NCBI GenBank assembly: GCA_045601405.1
Contig: JAZRZO010000092.1
Location: 1-52,364, forward strand
Reading direction: 5' to 3'
DNA: 52,364 bases
Source of the DNA: RGIG5612 sp045601405
GTDB taxonomy: Bacteria; Bacillota; Clostridia; Lachnospirales; Lachnospiraceae
The notes under the pieces are model-generated. The model did not search any database. It was not told the DNA's origin and worked only from the letters and a program-made list of their open reading frames with translations. A program made the position numbers and the translations under genes. Below, piece after piece: positions 34,472 to 43,097 of the stretch. How positions within the stretch are numbered: the first letter of the stretch is position 1; the number at the start of each line of letters is the position of its first letter.

Positions 34472-35536
34472 ATGGATACACTTAAAAAAGCAGACAGACA
34501 GATAAGAGTATATGATCTATTTATAAGTGTTTGCCAGAGATGGCGTTCACTCATCATATGCTTTATTGCCGGAGCGCTTATCCTTGGGGCTTACGGCTGG
34601 TGGACCAGCGCAAAGGTTAACGAGGCGGATGTGCCAAAGGTTGACAAGGAAACTGCCTGGCATGATGTATTGAATTATTCAGACAAAAATGACGTTGACC
34701 GCTTATATGAATCTATCGTTCAGTACGAGCAGATGGTAACAGATCTGGGCTATATAACAGACGACCTCTTAAAGGCTGAAACCATGGAGCATATATCGGC
34801 GGCTCAGAACAATATCTCAACCGTAAAAGCCCGTTTTTCCGAGGATCAGCTGGCTTATTTGGACTACCTTATGGGAGACGAGGACATAGTTCCCGGAGAT
34901 AAGACCACCTACGAGCACAAGTCGAATGTGGAAACAAGTCAGGACAGGGACGGAAAACGCCACATAAGAAAGAAGTTCATTGTGCTTGGAGCGGTTGTCG
35001 GACTTGTGCTCGCGATAATTGTGATAGTTTTAAAATACATCCTCACCGGAACGTTAAAGACCGAGGGCGAGGCATGCGACAACTTCGGGCTCAATATCTT
35101 AGGTCGCGTGGAAGGGGACAGCCGTTTTTACAGAAGAAGAAAGACTAAGCTGGATAAATGGCTGAAGAAAAAGAAGCATAAACATGAAGGCAGCCTGAGC
35201 TATGAGGAAAGGATAGATTTGGCGGCAATGCAGATAAAGCTTGCGGCCGGTAAATGCGGCAGCGAAAAGCTCTGCCTGATAGCTGACAGGAACGTGGATA
35301 TAAAAAGTCAGGAAGGAAACGCGTATCTTGAGGACATAGCCGGAAAGGCGCAGCTTGATATCAGCATCCTCTGCAATGTTCTGGAAAGAACGGATATGCT
35401 TGAGTCAATGTCGGAACGTGACGCGGCAGTGATAGCCTTCCAGACTGAAAAGAGTAAATACAATGATATTTACGAGGAATGCGCGTTATGTAAAAAATAC
35501 GGCCTTGATGTGCTCGGGGCTATTGTGGTGGAGTGA
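34472..35536 (+). CDS. Wzz-like chain-length/co-polymerase membrane protein
   Basis: A 354-residue protein with a membrane helix at about 28-48, a mostly helical outer segment, a second helix at about 172-192, and a cytosolic C-terminal domain of about 150 residues. That is the layout of Wzz/CapA-CapB fusion proteins. The cytosolic part keeps Rossmann-like strands (KLCLIADRN, AAVIAFQTEKSK, GLDVLGAIVVE) but no Walker A G-x4-GK[ST] is visible, so it is probably a degenerate BY-kinase domain without ATPase activity. It likely controls polymer length or assembly. It is followed by glf after 3 bases. Confidence 0.75.
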   Translation: MDTLKKADRQIRVYDLFISVCQRWRSLIICFIAGALILGAYGWWTSAKVNEADVPKVDKETAWHDVLNYSDKNDVDRLYESIVQYEQMVTDLGYITDDLLKAETMEHISAAQNNISTVKARFSEDQLAYLDYLMGDEDIVPGDKTTYEHKSNVETSQDRDGKRHIRKKFIVLGAVVGLVLAIIVIVLKYILTGTLKTEGEACDNFGLNILGRVEGDSRFYRRRKTKLDKWLKKKKHKHEGSLSYEERIDLAAMQIKLAAGKCGSEKLCLIADRNVDIKSQEGNAYLEDIAGKAQLDISILCNVLERTDMLESMSERDAAVIAFQTEKSKYNDIYEECALCKKYGLDVLGAIVVE

Positions 35537-35539
35537 TAT

Positions 35540-36763
35540 ATGTTTGATTATCTTATAGTAGGGGCAGGTCTTTACGGGGCGGTATTTGCCCGAGAAGCAA
35601 AGAAGGCGGGCAAGACTGCTCTTATCATCGAAAAGAGAGACCATATAGCCGGAAACATCTATACGCAGCTTTCCGCCGGTATACATGTGCATAAATACGG
35701 CGCCCATATATTCCACACCAACGACAGGACGGTATGGGATTATATCACTCAGTTCGCGGAGTTCAACAGATATACGAACAGTCCGGTGGCGAACTATAAG
35801 GGAGAGATATATAATCTGCCGTTCAACATGAACACATTTAATAAAATGTGGGGCGTGATCACTCCGGAAGAAGCCCGGGAAAAGATCGAGGAGCAGAAGA
35901 AGGAGGCTCTTGCGAGCCTTAAAGGAGAGCCGTCCAATCTTGAAGAGCAGGCTATCTCTCTTATCGGCACTGATATATATGAAAAGCTTATAAGCGGTTA
36001 CACCGAAAAGCAGTGGGGCAGATCCTGCAGGGAGCTTCCGGCGTTTATAATCAAAAGACTTCCGGTGCGCTTTACCTATGACAACAATTATTTCAACGCC
36101 CTCTTTCAGGGGATACCGGTGGGCGGTTACACAAAGCTTGTTGAGAACATCATAGGCGATACTGAGGTCAGGCTGAACACGGATTATCTTACGCTGTATG
36201 AAAAGGCAAAGAATGGAGAGGACGCGCATCTGACAGACGATGTGGATAAGGAACTTCTTAAGTCATCGCCAGAGACGCTTGGCGTTGCGAAGAAGGTGGT
36301 ATATACGGGTCCTGTGGACGCATTCTTTGATCATAAGCTCGGTGCGCTGCAGTACAGGAGTGTGCGTTTTGAAACAGAAACTCTTGATATGGATAACTAC
36401 CAGGGCAATGCGGTAGTTAACTATACAGATGCCGAAACTCCCTTCACAAGGATAATCGAGCATAAGCATTTTGAGTTTGGCACGCGCTATAATGCTGACG
36501 GTACTGTAATGAGCAATGAAGCGGATGAGAATGCTCCAAAAACGATAATATCCCGTGAATTTTCCGCTGAGTGGAAGCCGGGTGACGAGCCCTATTATCC
36601 GGTAAATGATGAGGTTAACGGGGAACTTTATAAAAAGTACAAGGAGCTTGCTGACCGGAAAGACAGAGTGATATTCGGCGGCCGCCTGGGAGAATATAAA
36701 TACTACGATATGGATGTGGTGATAGGGCAGGCTCTGAAAAGAGCGGAAGCGGAGCTTGGATGA
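35540..36763 (+). CDS. glf: UDP-galactopyranose mutase
   Basis: A 407-residue FAD enzyme converting UDP-galactopyranose to UDP-galactofuranose. The N-terminal nucleotide-binding motif VGAGLYGAVFAREA, then HKYGAHIFHTND, the substrate-site PVANYKGEIYNLPFNMNTF and GYTEKQWG segments, and C-terminal GGRLGEYKYYDMD are conserved. It implies that the polysaccharide made by this cluster contains galactofuranose. The stop overlaps the rlmD start by four bases (ATGA). Confidence 0.96.
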   Translation: MFDYLIVGAGLYGAVFAREAKKAGKTALIIEKRDHIAGNIYTQLSAGIHVHKYGAHIFHTNDRTVWDYITQFAEFNRYTNSPVANYKGEIYNLPFNMNTFNKMWGVITPEEAREKIEEQKKEALASLKGEPSNLEEQAISLIGTDIYEKLISGYTEKQWGRSCRELPAFIIKRLPVRFTYDNNYFNALFQGIPVGGYTKLVENIIGDTEVRLNTDYLTLYEKAKNGEDAHLTDDVDKELLKSSPETLGVAKKVVYTGPVDAFFDHKLGALQYRSVRFETETLDMDNYQGNAVVNYTDAETPFTRIIEHKHFEFGTRYNADGTVMSNEADENAPKTIISREFSAEWKPGDEPYYPVNDEVNGELYKKYKELADRKDRVIFGGRLGEYKYYDMDVVIGQALKRAEAELG

Positions 36764-38037
36764 GCAAAAAGAAAAAGCAGATAGATACTACCCCTTTTGA
36801 GGACAGAGCGGCGCTTTGTCCTCATTTTGAAAGCGCATCGTCTGGCTGTGGCGGGTGTACATACCAGAAGATATCATACGGGAAGCAGCTTCAGTTGAAG
36901 GCTGACAGTGTAAGGGCGCTGCTATCTGAGGTTTATGATGATTTTGAATTTGAGGGGATCATCGCGTCCCCTGCGGAGTGCGCCTACCGTAATAAAATGG
37001 AGTTTTCCTTTGGTGATGAATGCAAGGACGGTCCTTTTGCGTTAGGACTTCATCAAAGGGGCAGCTTTATGAACATAGTGAATATAACTGACTGCCGTCT
37101 GGTGAATGATGACATTAATATCGTCAGAAACGCAGCAAGAGATTATTTTGCGGCGTTATATGAGGAGGGCAGGGTTGATTTCAGAAATAATAAGACAGGC
37201 CGCGGTTATTTGAGACACCTTCTTTTGAGGCGTTCGCAGAGGAGGGGTGAGATACTGATAGCGCTGGTAACAGCATCTGCGCATATGAGTCCGGCTATGC
37301 AGTCAGCAGGGACTGATGAAAAAGAGCTTTTGGCTGGCTTTTGCGAAAGACTTCTTTCGCTTGAGGCAGACAAAAGACTTGAGGGAAGGATAAGCGGGAT
37401 ACTGCATATAAGAAATGAAAGCCGCTCGGATGTTGTGAAAAGTGACAGCATGGATATCCTTTTCGGAACGGATATGATAACAGAAGAGGTATGCGGCCTT
37501 AAGTTCCGGATATCTCCTTTTTCCTTCTTCCAGACTAACACAGAGGCGGCTGAGCTGCTGTACGAAAAGGCAGGAGAATACGCGCGGGAGGCAGGCGGCA
37601 CCTACGGTGAGATATTTGATCTTTACTGCGGGACCGGCACAATAACTCAGGTCATGGCTTCATCGGCGGACCATGTGACCGGGGTTGAAATAGTGGAGGA
37701 GGCTGTTGAAGCCGCAAGGGAAAACGCGGTGCTGAATGGCATAACAAACACTGTCTTTATCGTAGGGGACGTGTTAAAGGTAATAGGCGGATTGGAAGCG
37801 CCGGACGCGATCATCCTTGATCCGCCCCGGGAAGGCATAAATCCAAGGGCTCTTGGAAGGATCCTGTCCTACGGTGCGGAAACAATAATATATATAAGCT
37901 GCAAACCGGCATCTTTAAGAAGAGATCTTGACTCATTTAAAATAGCAGGCTACAGGCTGAAAAAAGCCTGCTGCGTCGACCTTTTCCCCCAGACGCCTAA
38001 TATCGAATGCATCTCGTTATTGCAATTGGACGGCTGA
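36760..38037 (+). CDS. rlmD: 23S rRNA (uracil-5-)-methyltransferase, RlmD/RumA family
   Basis: A 425-residue SAM-dependent RNA methyltransferase. Iron-sulfur ligands appear as C-P-H-F...C-G-G-C near the start and the later Cys of ITDCRLV. The SAM motif is DLYCGTGTITQV, the catalytic region has LDPPREGI, and the nucleophile Cys is in YISCKPASLRRDL. It methylates a specific uracil of 23S rRNA or tRNA; the exact target is unclear because Gram-positive paralogues differ. The start overlaps glf by four bases, an odd marriage with sugar metabolism. The C-terminal end is followed at once by a decayed gene in another frame. Confidence 0.93.
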   Translation: MSKKKKQIDTTPFEDRAALCPHFESASSGCGGCTYQKISYGKQLQLKADSVRALLSEVYDDFEFEGIIASPAECAYRNKMEFSFGDECKDGPFALGLHQRGSFMNIVNITDCRLVNDDINIVRNAARDYFAALYEEGRVDFRNNKTGRGYLRHLLLRRSQRRGEILIALVTASAHMSPAMQSAGTDEKELLAGFCERLLSLEADKRLEGRISGILHIRNESRSDVVKSDSMDILFGTDMITEEVCGLKFRISPFSFFQTNTEAAELLYEKAGEYAREAGGTYGEIFDLYCGTGTITQVMASSADHVTGVEIVEEAVEAARENAVLNGITNTVFIVGDVLKVIGGLEAPDAIILDPPREGINPRALGRILSYGAETIIYISCKPASLRRDLDSFKIAGYRLKKACCVDLFPQTPNIECISLLQLDG

Positions 38038-38041
38038 GATT

Positions 38042-38233
38042 GTATTTCAGTCAGCAGATCATGCAAAAGAACATATGGGGTTAACGACCTGGAAAAATGC
38101 ACCGGATGGGAGAATATCCCATAAGCAGGCATCGGATAAAGCAAATGCTGAGTATGAGATATTTAACAAAACGCAGCCGATAGAATCTGATTTTGATAAG
38201 GCTGTCAAGAAAATGATAGAAGAACAAAAATAA
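38042..38233 (+). pseudogene. remnant of a RhuM family gene
   Basis: The frame starting at 38054 (GCA) reads A-D-H-A-K-E-H-M-G-L-T-T-W-K-N-A-P-D-G and continues to D-F-D-K-A-V-K-K-M and a TAA stop at 38231. The first part matches the middle of RhuM/virulence proteins and the last part their C-terminus. The N-terminal half is missing, and roughly 80 residues between G-R-I and S-H-K-Q-A appear to have been deleted. There is no start codon or ribosome binding site for the truncated piece. RhuM proteins are typical passengers of genomic islands. Confidence 0.65.
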
Positions 38234-38234
38234 A

Positions 38235-38375
38235 GAATATACCATATGGCATCAGCGGGTCGGTCTATACAAAAACACAGAGAGGTTTGCATTGCCTGTT
38301 TATAAAGATGACGGAGAAATAGAGAGATATAACGTTTTTCATACAAGATTACTTATCAGACATGCATCAAGTTGA
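38235..38375 (+). pseudogene. unrecognised coding remnant
   Basis: An open frame without a start codon reads through F-A-L-P-V-Y-K-D-D-G-E-I-E-R-Y-N-V-F and ends R-L-L-I-R-H-A-S-S at a TGA at 38373. The Y-N-V-F/L-I-R-H pattern recalls the C-terminal nuclease-like domains of phage structural and polymorphic-toxin proteins, but this is from memory and weak. It lies between the RhuM scrap and the truncated ImmA-like gene. Confidence 0.35.
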
Positions 38376-38387
38376 ATAAATATTTAT

Positions 38388-38978
38388 ATGCATGTTTTAA
38401 CAGCAATACATGCTGACGGTTATTCACCCGGGGAACGGTGCGGGGGTCACGTGTGCAAAATTATAAAAGGGTTGATTTCTGCCATGCCTGAGATAAGAAA
38501 AATGACGGTTCTTAAACCTAATGAATTCTGTCCTCAGATTAAGAAATGTCTTGCGGATTGCGGAATAGCGTTAGTGCTCCTGCCTCACCTTAAAGGATCA
38601 TTCTTTCAGGGAGCTTCTTTTATTGATGGGAACAAGATTGTCGTAGGGCTAACAGCTATGGGTAGGGATGCTGACAAGTTTTGGTTCAGTCTGTTCCATG
38701 AACTTGCACATATTGCTCTTGGCCATGTAGGGCAGCCTAATGGTACATCTGAAGATGATGAAAAAGCAGCTGATAACTGGTTTGGTGATATACTTATTTC
38801 ATCCGATGATTTTGAGTCCTTCAGAAGGGATAGAGATTATTCAGAGAGAAGAGTACTCCAATTTGCAAAAGCCCAGGGAATCGCTCCGGGGATAGTAGTT
38901 GGAAGGATGCAGTTAGAGGGAATGATCAAGTACAGCATGCTGAATAATTTGAAAGAGAAATATGAAATAGCTGTTTAG
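38388..38978 (+). CDS. ImmA/IrrE family zinc metallopeptidase, N-terminally truncated
   Basis: This frame of up to 196 residues holds the zinc motif FHELAHIALGH and the third ligand region DEKAADNWFGD. These are hallmarks of ImmA/IrrE metallopeptidases, which cleave phage or conjugative-element repressors or act as toxin-antitoxin partners. Homologues normally carry an N-terminal HTH DNA-binding domain; here homology seems to begin only around residue 35 and the first residues look random. ATG 38388 has no ribosome binding site, and ATG 38484 only a weak one, so the gene may not be translated. The domain itself is intact. Confidence 0.7.
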   Translation: MHVLTAIHADGYSPGERCGGHVCKIIKGLISAMPEIRKMTVLKPNEFCPQIKKCLADCGIALVLLPHLKGSFFQGASFIDGNKIVVGLTAMGRDADKFWFSLFHELAHIALGHVGQPNGTSEDDEKAADNWFGDILISSDDFESFRRDRDYSERRVLQFAKAQGIAPGIVVGRMQLEGMIKYSMLNNLKEKYEIAV

Positions 38979-39029
38979 AGGCAATATTCGAAAGTCTTTG
39001 AATGATCATGATAAAGTGTTCAGTACCAA

Positions 39030-39063
39030 AGAAAGCGACAGCCGTGTCACTTTCTGTCATTTT
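39030..39063 (+). terminator. hairpin after the ImmA-like gene, possible terminator
   Basis: Arms AGAAAGCGACA and TGTCACTTTCT (one mismatch) around a 4-base loop, then GTCATTTT. The T run is short, so efficiency is doubtful. The rest of 38979-39143 contains nothing else I recognise. Confidence 0.4.
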
Positions 39064-39143
39064 AAGCAATGGTTTCCGCCTGCTTTATTCTGTAAGAACA
39101 CAGCGCTGATATACGGTTGTGAAGCAGAAAAAGGAGGCGCTAT

Positions 39144-39260
39144 ATGAAATTAAGGCTAAACAGATCACAACTAAAAAACATTGCGTTAGTGTTTATGGTG
39201 CTGGACAATGTCTGGCTGCGATTCCCCTCAAGTTTAAGCAGCGTGGCGGGATGGCAGTGA
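39144..39260 (+). pseudogene. short stub, possibly a TraX-like 5' remnant
   Basis: A 38-codon frame starts with an excellent AAGGAGG ribosome binding site and ATG at 39144 and ends at TGA 39258. It reads K-L-R-L-N-R-S-Q-L-K-N-I-A-L-V-F-M-V-L-D, close to the first membrane helix of TraX family proteins (L-K-x-I-A-x-x-x-M-x-x-D-H). The remaining membrane segments are absent before the acyltransferase gene starts. It is either a truncated TraX gene or a tiny membrane peptide; truncation fits the decayed surroundings better. Confidence 0.5.
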
Positions 39261-39336
39261 AGTCTATTAACCCGCCGAAGATACATCAAATAACTGGACT
39301 TTTTCCATATTTAATGCTATTTTCATATTCTATAAG

Positions 39337-40434
39337 ATGACAGGAAAAACGGTAGCAGGAAACAGAATTGTGGAATTTGATCTGGCAAGGACGCTGGCGA
39401 TATTCAGCGTTGTTTTTTGTCACGCAACAGAAGCCTTCTATCCGTTTAACCAGGACACAGTTTTCTATCTGCCGGGGACAACAAAGCTGTTCATGCTCGG
39501 ATTTATCACCATAGGCAGGCTCGGAGTCCCGATCTTCCTGTTCCTGACAGGAGCGCTGGTGCTGAAAAAATGCATTGAAACAGATGAGCATGTTCTGAGC
39601 TTTTACAGAAAAAGCCTTGTGCCGCTGCTGATAGCATACGGGATATGGGTGATGATCTATGCGGGGTTCTTTCTGGCGACAGGTCGTGCCGATGACGCTT
39701 CAATAATAAACATTGTGAAATATCTGCTGTTTCTGAAGCAGCTTCCGCTGCAGAACACGTGGTATTTTCCTATGATAATCGGAATGTATATAGGTATTCC
39801 GTTTATAGCCAGGATAGTGAAAACTTTTTCCATAAGGTCCACATGGTTACTGATATCAGTTGTATTTACTATAGGCTTTATCCTGCCGACGGTTAATTCT
39901 TTGTTCGAGGTGATAAATATAAGTGGGACTGTCGGCTCTATCTTAGAAGTGCCATTGCTTGGCAGCGGGTATGCCCTCTACATTTATCTTGGTTTTCTTA
40001 TGACAGGCAAAGAAGTAAAGATAAGCAGAGCAGTTCTTCTGCTGATAGCAGCGGTAAGCTTTGCAATAACTGTCGGAGTGCAGATCTTTTCATATCGGGA
40101 AGGATCGGGCTTTGCCTATACGGTATGGTATGATTTCCCGTTTCTTCTTATATGCACAGTATGCCTGTTCTTACTTATCGTCAAAACAGACCTTACAAAG
40201 ATCAAAAAAAGAACCGCTTCATTTTTCACATTTATCAGCAGAATAAGCTTCGGCATATTTCTCATTCACGTGATTGTGATCTATTTCCTGAGGCCGTATA
40301 TCGCATTGATACCCGTGCCTGCTCCTGTAAGCGTTATTCTGATGTGGTTTAGCTGCATGGTGATATCCTCACTGATAATATTCCTGTTGAGCAGAATAAG
40401 GCCTGTGGCAAGATACGCGCTGCTGTTCAGATGA
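39337..40434 (+). CDS. acyltransferase family 3 membrane protein
   Basis: A 365-residue protein with about ten membrane helices. The N-terminus EFDLARTLAIFSVVFCHATE has the R and H positions of the acyltransferase 3 (OafA/WecH-like) family, and FLFLTGALVL completes the first signature. These proteins O-acylate surface sugars or other small molecules. There is no good ribosome binding site ahead of the ATG at 39337. It stands alone between the decayed island and a repeat element, so the acceptor is unknown; the nearby exopolysaccharide is one candidate. Confidence 0.88.
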   Translation: MTGKTVAGNRIVEFDLARTLAIFSVVFCHATEAFYPFNQDTVFYLPGTTKLFMLGFITIGRLGVPIFLFLTGALVLKKCIETDEHVLSFYRKSLVPLLIAYGIWVMIYAGFFLATGRADDASIINIVKYLLFLKQLPLQNTWYFPMIIGMYIGIPFIARIVKTFSIRSTWLLISVVFTIGFILPTVNSLFEVINISGTVGSILEVPLLGSGYALYIYLGFLMTGKEVKISRAVLLLIAAVSFAITVGVQIFSYREGSGFAYTVWYDFPFLLICTVCLFLLIVKTDLTKIKKRTASFFTFISRISFGIFLIHVIVIYFLRPYIALIPVPAPVSVILMWFSCMVISSLIIFLLSRIRPVARYALLFR

Positions 40435-40435
40435 G

Positions 40436-40600
40436 CCGGCGCGCCCCTCATCCGACTATGTGCCCTCATCCGTCGTCTTCGGAGCCGCATTCCCCCGAAG
40501 CGGGAAGGCTTTGACCCGCCGATGATTCAACATATATCGTCACCCGGCTAAACCGGCAACCGTCGCCCGTCTCCTCTTGCCTGAACACCATATATAGTGT
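40436..40600 (-). repeat. extragenic repeat element, copy B (inverted relative to copy A)
   Basis: Read on the minus strand this region contains GCTTCGGGGGAATGC, two GGATGAGGG motifs, and the core TTGCCGGTTTAGC with flanking CATATAT arms, matching copy A at 16537-16680 in the same module set though in different arrangement. It sits between the acyltransferase stop and the promoter of the phosphatase gene, so it may also serve as the transcription end of the former. Confidence 0.7.
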
Positions 40601-40605
40601 ATAGT
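40577..40605 (+). promoter_or_regulatory. putative promoter for the phosphatase-thioredoxin-Nudix group
   Basis: TTGCCT at 40577-40582 and TATAGT at 40600-40605, spaced 17 bases, at the edge of the repeat element. The leader to the first gene would be about 75 bases. Confidence 0.5.
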
Positions 40606-40686
40606 TTAAACGATAAAATGTCTAAGGAAATCGCCGGCAATACACCGTCCGGGACCGGTTGAAAAGCAACTCCGAAAAGGAACTCA

Positions 40687-41478
40687 ATGGGCAGGATAAA
40701 ACTAGAAAAGCTGAATAACACCAGAGATCTCGGAGGGCTTGCAGCCTCATCAGGAAGAAAGATAAAAGAGGGGAAGCTGATAAGGAGCGGCCACCTCTTT
40801 ACGGCAAGCAAAAACGATATAATCACGATCAATGGCATGGTAGATACTGTCATTGATTTTCGTGCGGACAGAGAAGTTTTTGAAAAGCCGGATCCTGACA
40901 TGGAGGGTGTAAGGTTTCATCATCTGCCGGTTTTAAACGATAAGGAAGTAGGTGTTGCAAGAGACAGTGAATCAGACGAATACGCCATTGAAAACCTGAT
41001 AATGGATGAAGTGAGGTCGCTAAAACACATGACAAAGATCTATGAGGGTTTTGCTGAGGAATACAAATCCCTTGATACATACGAAAGATTCCTGCGTATA
41101 CTCATGGAAGATCATGAAAAGGCCGTGCTCTGGCACTGTACGGCAGGAAAGGACAGGGCCGGCTTCGCGTCGATCCTCATAGAAGAGATACTTGGCGTGG
41201 ACAGGAGAGTGATAACAGAGGATTATCTTATCACCAATAAGTACCTGGAGCCGGAAATAGAGTCGCTTTTTGAAATGCTGACAGTGAAGGCAAAGCCCGG
41301 AAGGGAAGGAAACGAAAAAGCGATGAGACTGCTTTTCGGGGCGCAGAAGTCTTACATGGACAACCTTTACAGCAAGATAGACGAAATCTACGGCAGCTTT
41401 ATGGACTTTGTAAGAAAGGGTCTGAATATAAAGGAAAATGAAGTTGAAAGGCTGAAAGAACTGTATCTTGAACCATAG
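40687..41478 (+). CDS. tyrosine-protein phosphatase (Y_phosphatase3 type)
   Basis: A 263-residue cytosolic phosphatase. The P-loop signature H-C-T-A-G-K-D-R (Cys151) and the N-terminal NTRDLGGL and LIRSGHL motifs are those of the bacterial dual-specificity/lipid phosphatase family that includes LipA of Listeria. It may act on phosphotyrosine proteins or phosphoinositides. Spacing to the thioredoxin gene is about 40 bases. Confidence 0.88.
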   Translation: MGRIKLEKLNNTRDLGGLAASSGRKIKEGKLIRSGHLFTASKNDIITINGMVDTVIDFRADREVFEKPDPDMEGVRFHHLPVLNDKEVGVARDSESDEYAIENLIMDEVRSLKHMTKIYEGFAEEYKSLDTYERFLRILMEDHEKAVLWHCTAGKDRAGFASILIEEILGVDRRVITEDYLITNKYLEPEIESLFEMLTVKAKPGREGNEKAMRLLFGAQKSYMDNLYSKIDEIYGSFMDFVRKGLNIKENEVERLKELYLEP

Positions 41479-41518
41479 AAACAGAATGAAACAACATAAC
41501 AAAAAGGAAACTTATAAA

Positions 41519-41827
41519 ATGGAAGTGATATTAACAAACGATAATTTCGATGAAGAAGTTTTAAATTCAGATAAGCCGGTGCTTGTTGATTTCTGGGCAG
41601 ACTGGTGCGGCCCGTGCAAGATGCTCGCGCCCATCATTGAGGAGGTTGCAAAGGACCTTGAAGGAACCGTAAAGGTAGGGAAACTCAATGTGGATGAAGC
41701 GCCTGATATCGCGGCACGCTACGGCATCAGCAGCATTCCCACGCTCATAGTATTTAAAGACAAAGAAGAGAAGAACCGGGGAGTGGGAGTGATGACAAAG
41801 GCTCAGATAGAAGCCATGATCAAATAA
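41519..41827 (+). CDS. trxA: thioredoxin
   Basis: A 102-residue thioredoxin, the general cytosolic disulfide reductase. The active site WCGPC (Cys30, Cys33), DFWADWCGPCKM context, and the cis-Pro segment SIPTLIVF are intact. Start 41519 follows AAGGAAA; an ATG 51 bases upstream would add 17 atypical residues. The stop overlaps the Nudix start by one base (TAATG). Confidence 0.97.
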   Translation: MEVILTNDNFDEEVLNSDKPVLVDFWADWCGPCKMLAPIIEEVAKDLEGTVKVGKLNVDEAPDIAARYGISSIPTLIVFKDKEEKNRGVGVMTKAQIEAMIK

Positions 41828-42297
41828 TGCGGGAAAAGAAAACAACCCTCTGCTACCTTGAACAGGACGGAAAGCTCCTTATGCTCTTCCGCAACAAAAA
41901 AGAAAACGACCCGTGCGAGGGAAAGTGGGTCGGGATAGGCGGAAAATTTGAGGCAGGGGAAACGCCGGACGAATGTCTTCTCCGGGAAGTATATGAAGAG
42001 ACAGGCCTTAGTCTTACCTCCTATGCATTCTGCGGGATAGTCCACTTCATGTCCGACACCGTTGATGACGAGGACATGTACCTTTATACCGCTGACAGAT
42101 GGAGAGGCACACTCACATCCTGCGCTGAGGGGGAGCTTAAATGGATAGCAAAGGAAGAGGTGCTTTCGCTTAACCTCTGGGAAGGCGACAGATATTTTCT
42201 GGAGCCGCTGCTGAAAGGAAAAAAAGACATAGAGATAACCTGCCGGTACGAGGGGGACCACCTGGCAGAATACACCGATCACACAAAGGCAGACTAA
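41827..42297 (+). CDS. Nudix hydrolase, MutT/8-oxo-dGTP diphosphatase-like
   Basis: A 156-residue Nudix protein. The box GGKFEAGETPDECLLREVYEETGL fits G-x5-E-x7-R-E-U-x-E-E-x-G-U. The N-terminal strand KTTLCYLEQDGKLLML and W-V-G-I-G-G-K resemble MTH1/MutT-type sanitizers of oxidised nucleotides. It is translationally coupled to trxA and followed by a thymidylate-synthase-like gene, so a nucleotide-pool role is plausible. Confidence 0.9.
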   Translation: MREKKTTLCYLEQDGKLLMLFRNKKENDPCEGKWVGIGGKFEAGETPDECLLREVYEETGLSLTSYAFCGIVHFMSDTVDDEDMYLYTADRWRGTLTSCAEGELKWIAKEEVLSLNLWEGDRYFLEPLLKGKKDIEITCRYEGDHLAEYTDHTKAD

Positions 42298-42309
42298 AAG
42301 GAGAAGAGG

Positions 42310-43068
42310 ATGAATGCAGTAAAAGAATATCTTGTGGAAGGGAAGAGCCTTCCCGTGAGCTATCACAAAGCGCTGAAGGCTCTGGCATCAAACGAAAACA
42401 CATATCCCTGCGATGACTGGAATACCACGCAAAAAGAAATATCTATGACTATGGTGGTGGAGGAACCGCTTGCGGAGCCGATGATAAGCAAGCTGTTTAT
42501 TGGCGGTCCCAGGGAGCTGGAGCAGTACCGTCAGGAGATGCTCGATGGCATACTTGATTTTGAGGTTGAAAAAGGAAACTGGGCATATACCTATCATCAG
42601 CGTATGGAGGAGCAGTTTCCGTTTATTGTTTCAGAGCTTAAAAGAAACCCGTCTTCAAGACGCGCAGTAATACTTGTAAGGGACTGGCGGACAGACTCGC
42701 AGAGCGACGATCCTGCTTGTCTTCAGCATATCCAGTATTTTATCCGTGATGACGCGCTCCACTGCAAGGTGCTTTTCCGTTCAAACGACGCGTGCAAAGC
42801 GACCTTCATGAACGCGTTCGCGCTCATCATGCTGCAGAAGCGCTTTGCGGATGAGCTTGGAGTGGGTATGGGAACCTACACCCATCGGGCAAGCAGCTTC
42901 CACTGCTACGAAAAGGATCTGGGGATGCTTGACGGCTATGTAAAAAGAATAGAAGCAGCATCAGATGAATATGATGTATGCTTTGACTATGAAGACGGCT
43001 GGGATGAAGACATGGAGCTGGCGAAGGCAGATATAGCAAAAATGGCAGAAGAACTGAAGGGCCGTTAA
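42310..43068 (+). CDS. thymidylate synthase superfamily protein (archaeal-type ThyA-like)
   Basis: A 252-residue protein whose second half follows the thymidylate synthase core: a candidate nucleophile Cys137 in DDPACLQHIQ, the nucleotide-binding RSNDACKATFMNAFAL (equivalent of R-S-x-D and the pyrimidine-recognising Asn), and SSFHCYEKD (equivalent of T-H-L-Y). The shape is nearer the short archaeal ThyA group than E. coli ThyA, which has the PCH motif. It may methylate or hydroxymethylate a pyrimidine deoxynucleotide using methylene-tetrahydrofolate. GGAG precedes the ATG. It is 13 bases after the Nudix gene. Confidence 0.7.
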   Translation: MNAVKEYLVEGKSLPVSYHKALKALASNENTYPCDDWNTTQKEISMTMVVEEPLAEPMISKLFIGGPRELEQYRQEMLDGILDFEVEKGNWAYTYHQRMEEQFPFIVSELKRNPSSRRAVILVRDWRTDSQSDDPACLQHIQYFIRDDALHCKVLFRSNDACKATFMNAFALIMLQKRFADELGVGMGTYTHRASSFHCYEKDLGMLDGYVKRIEAASDEYDVCFDYEDGWDEDMELAKADIAKMAEELKGR

Positions 43069-43097
43069 AAGAAGCTGAAAGAGAGTAATATCTTTAA

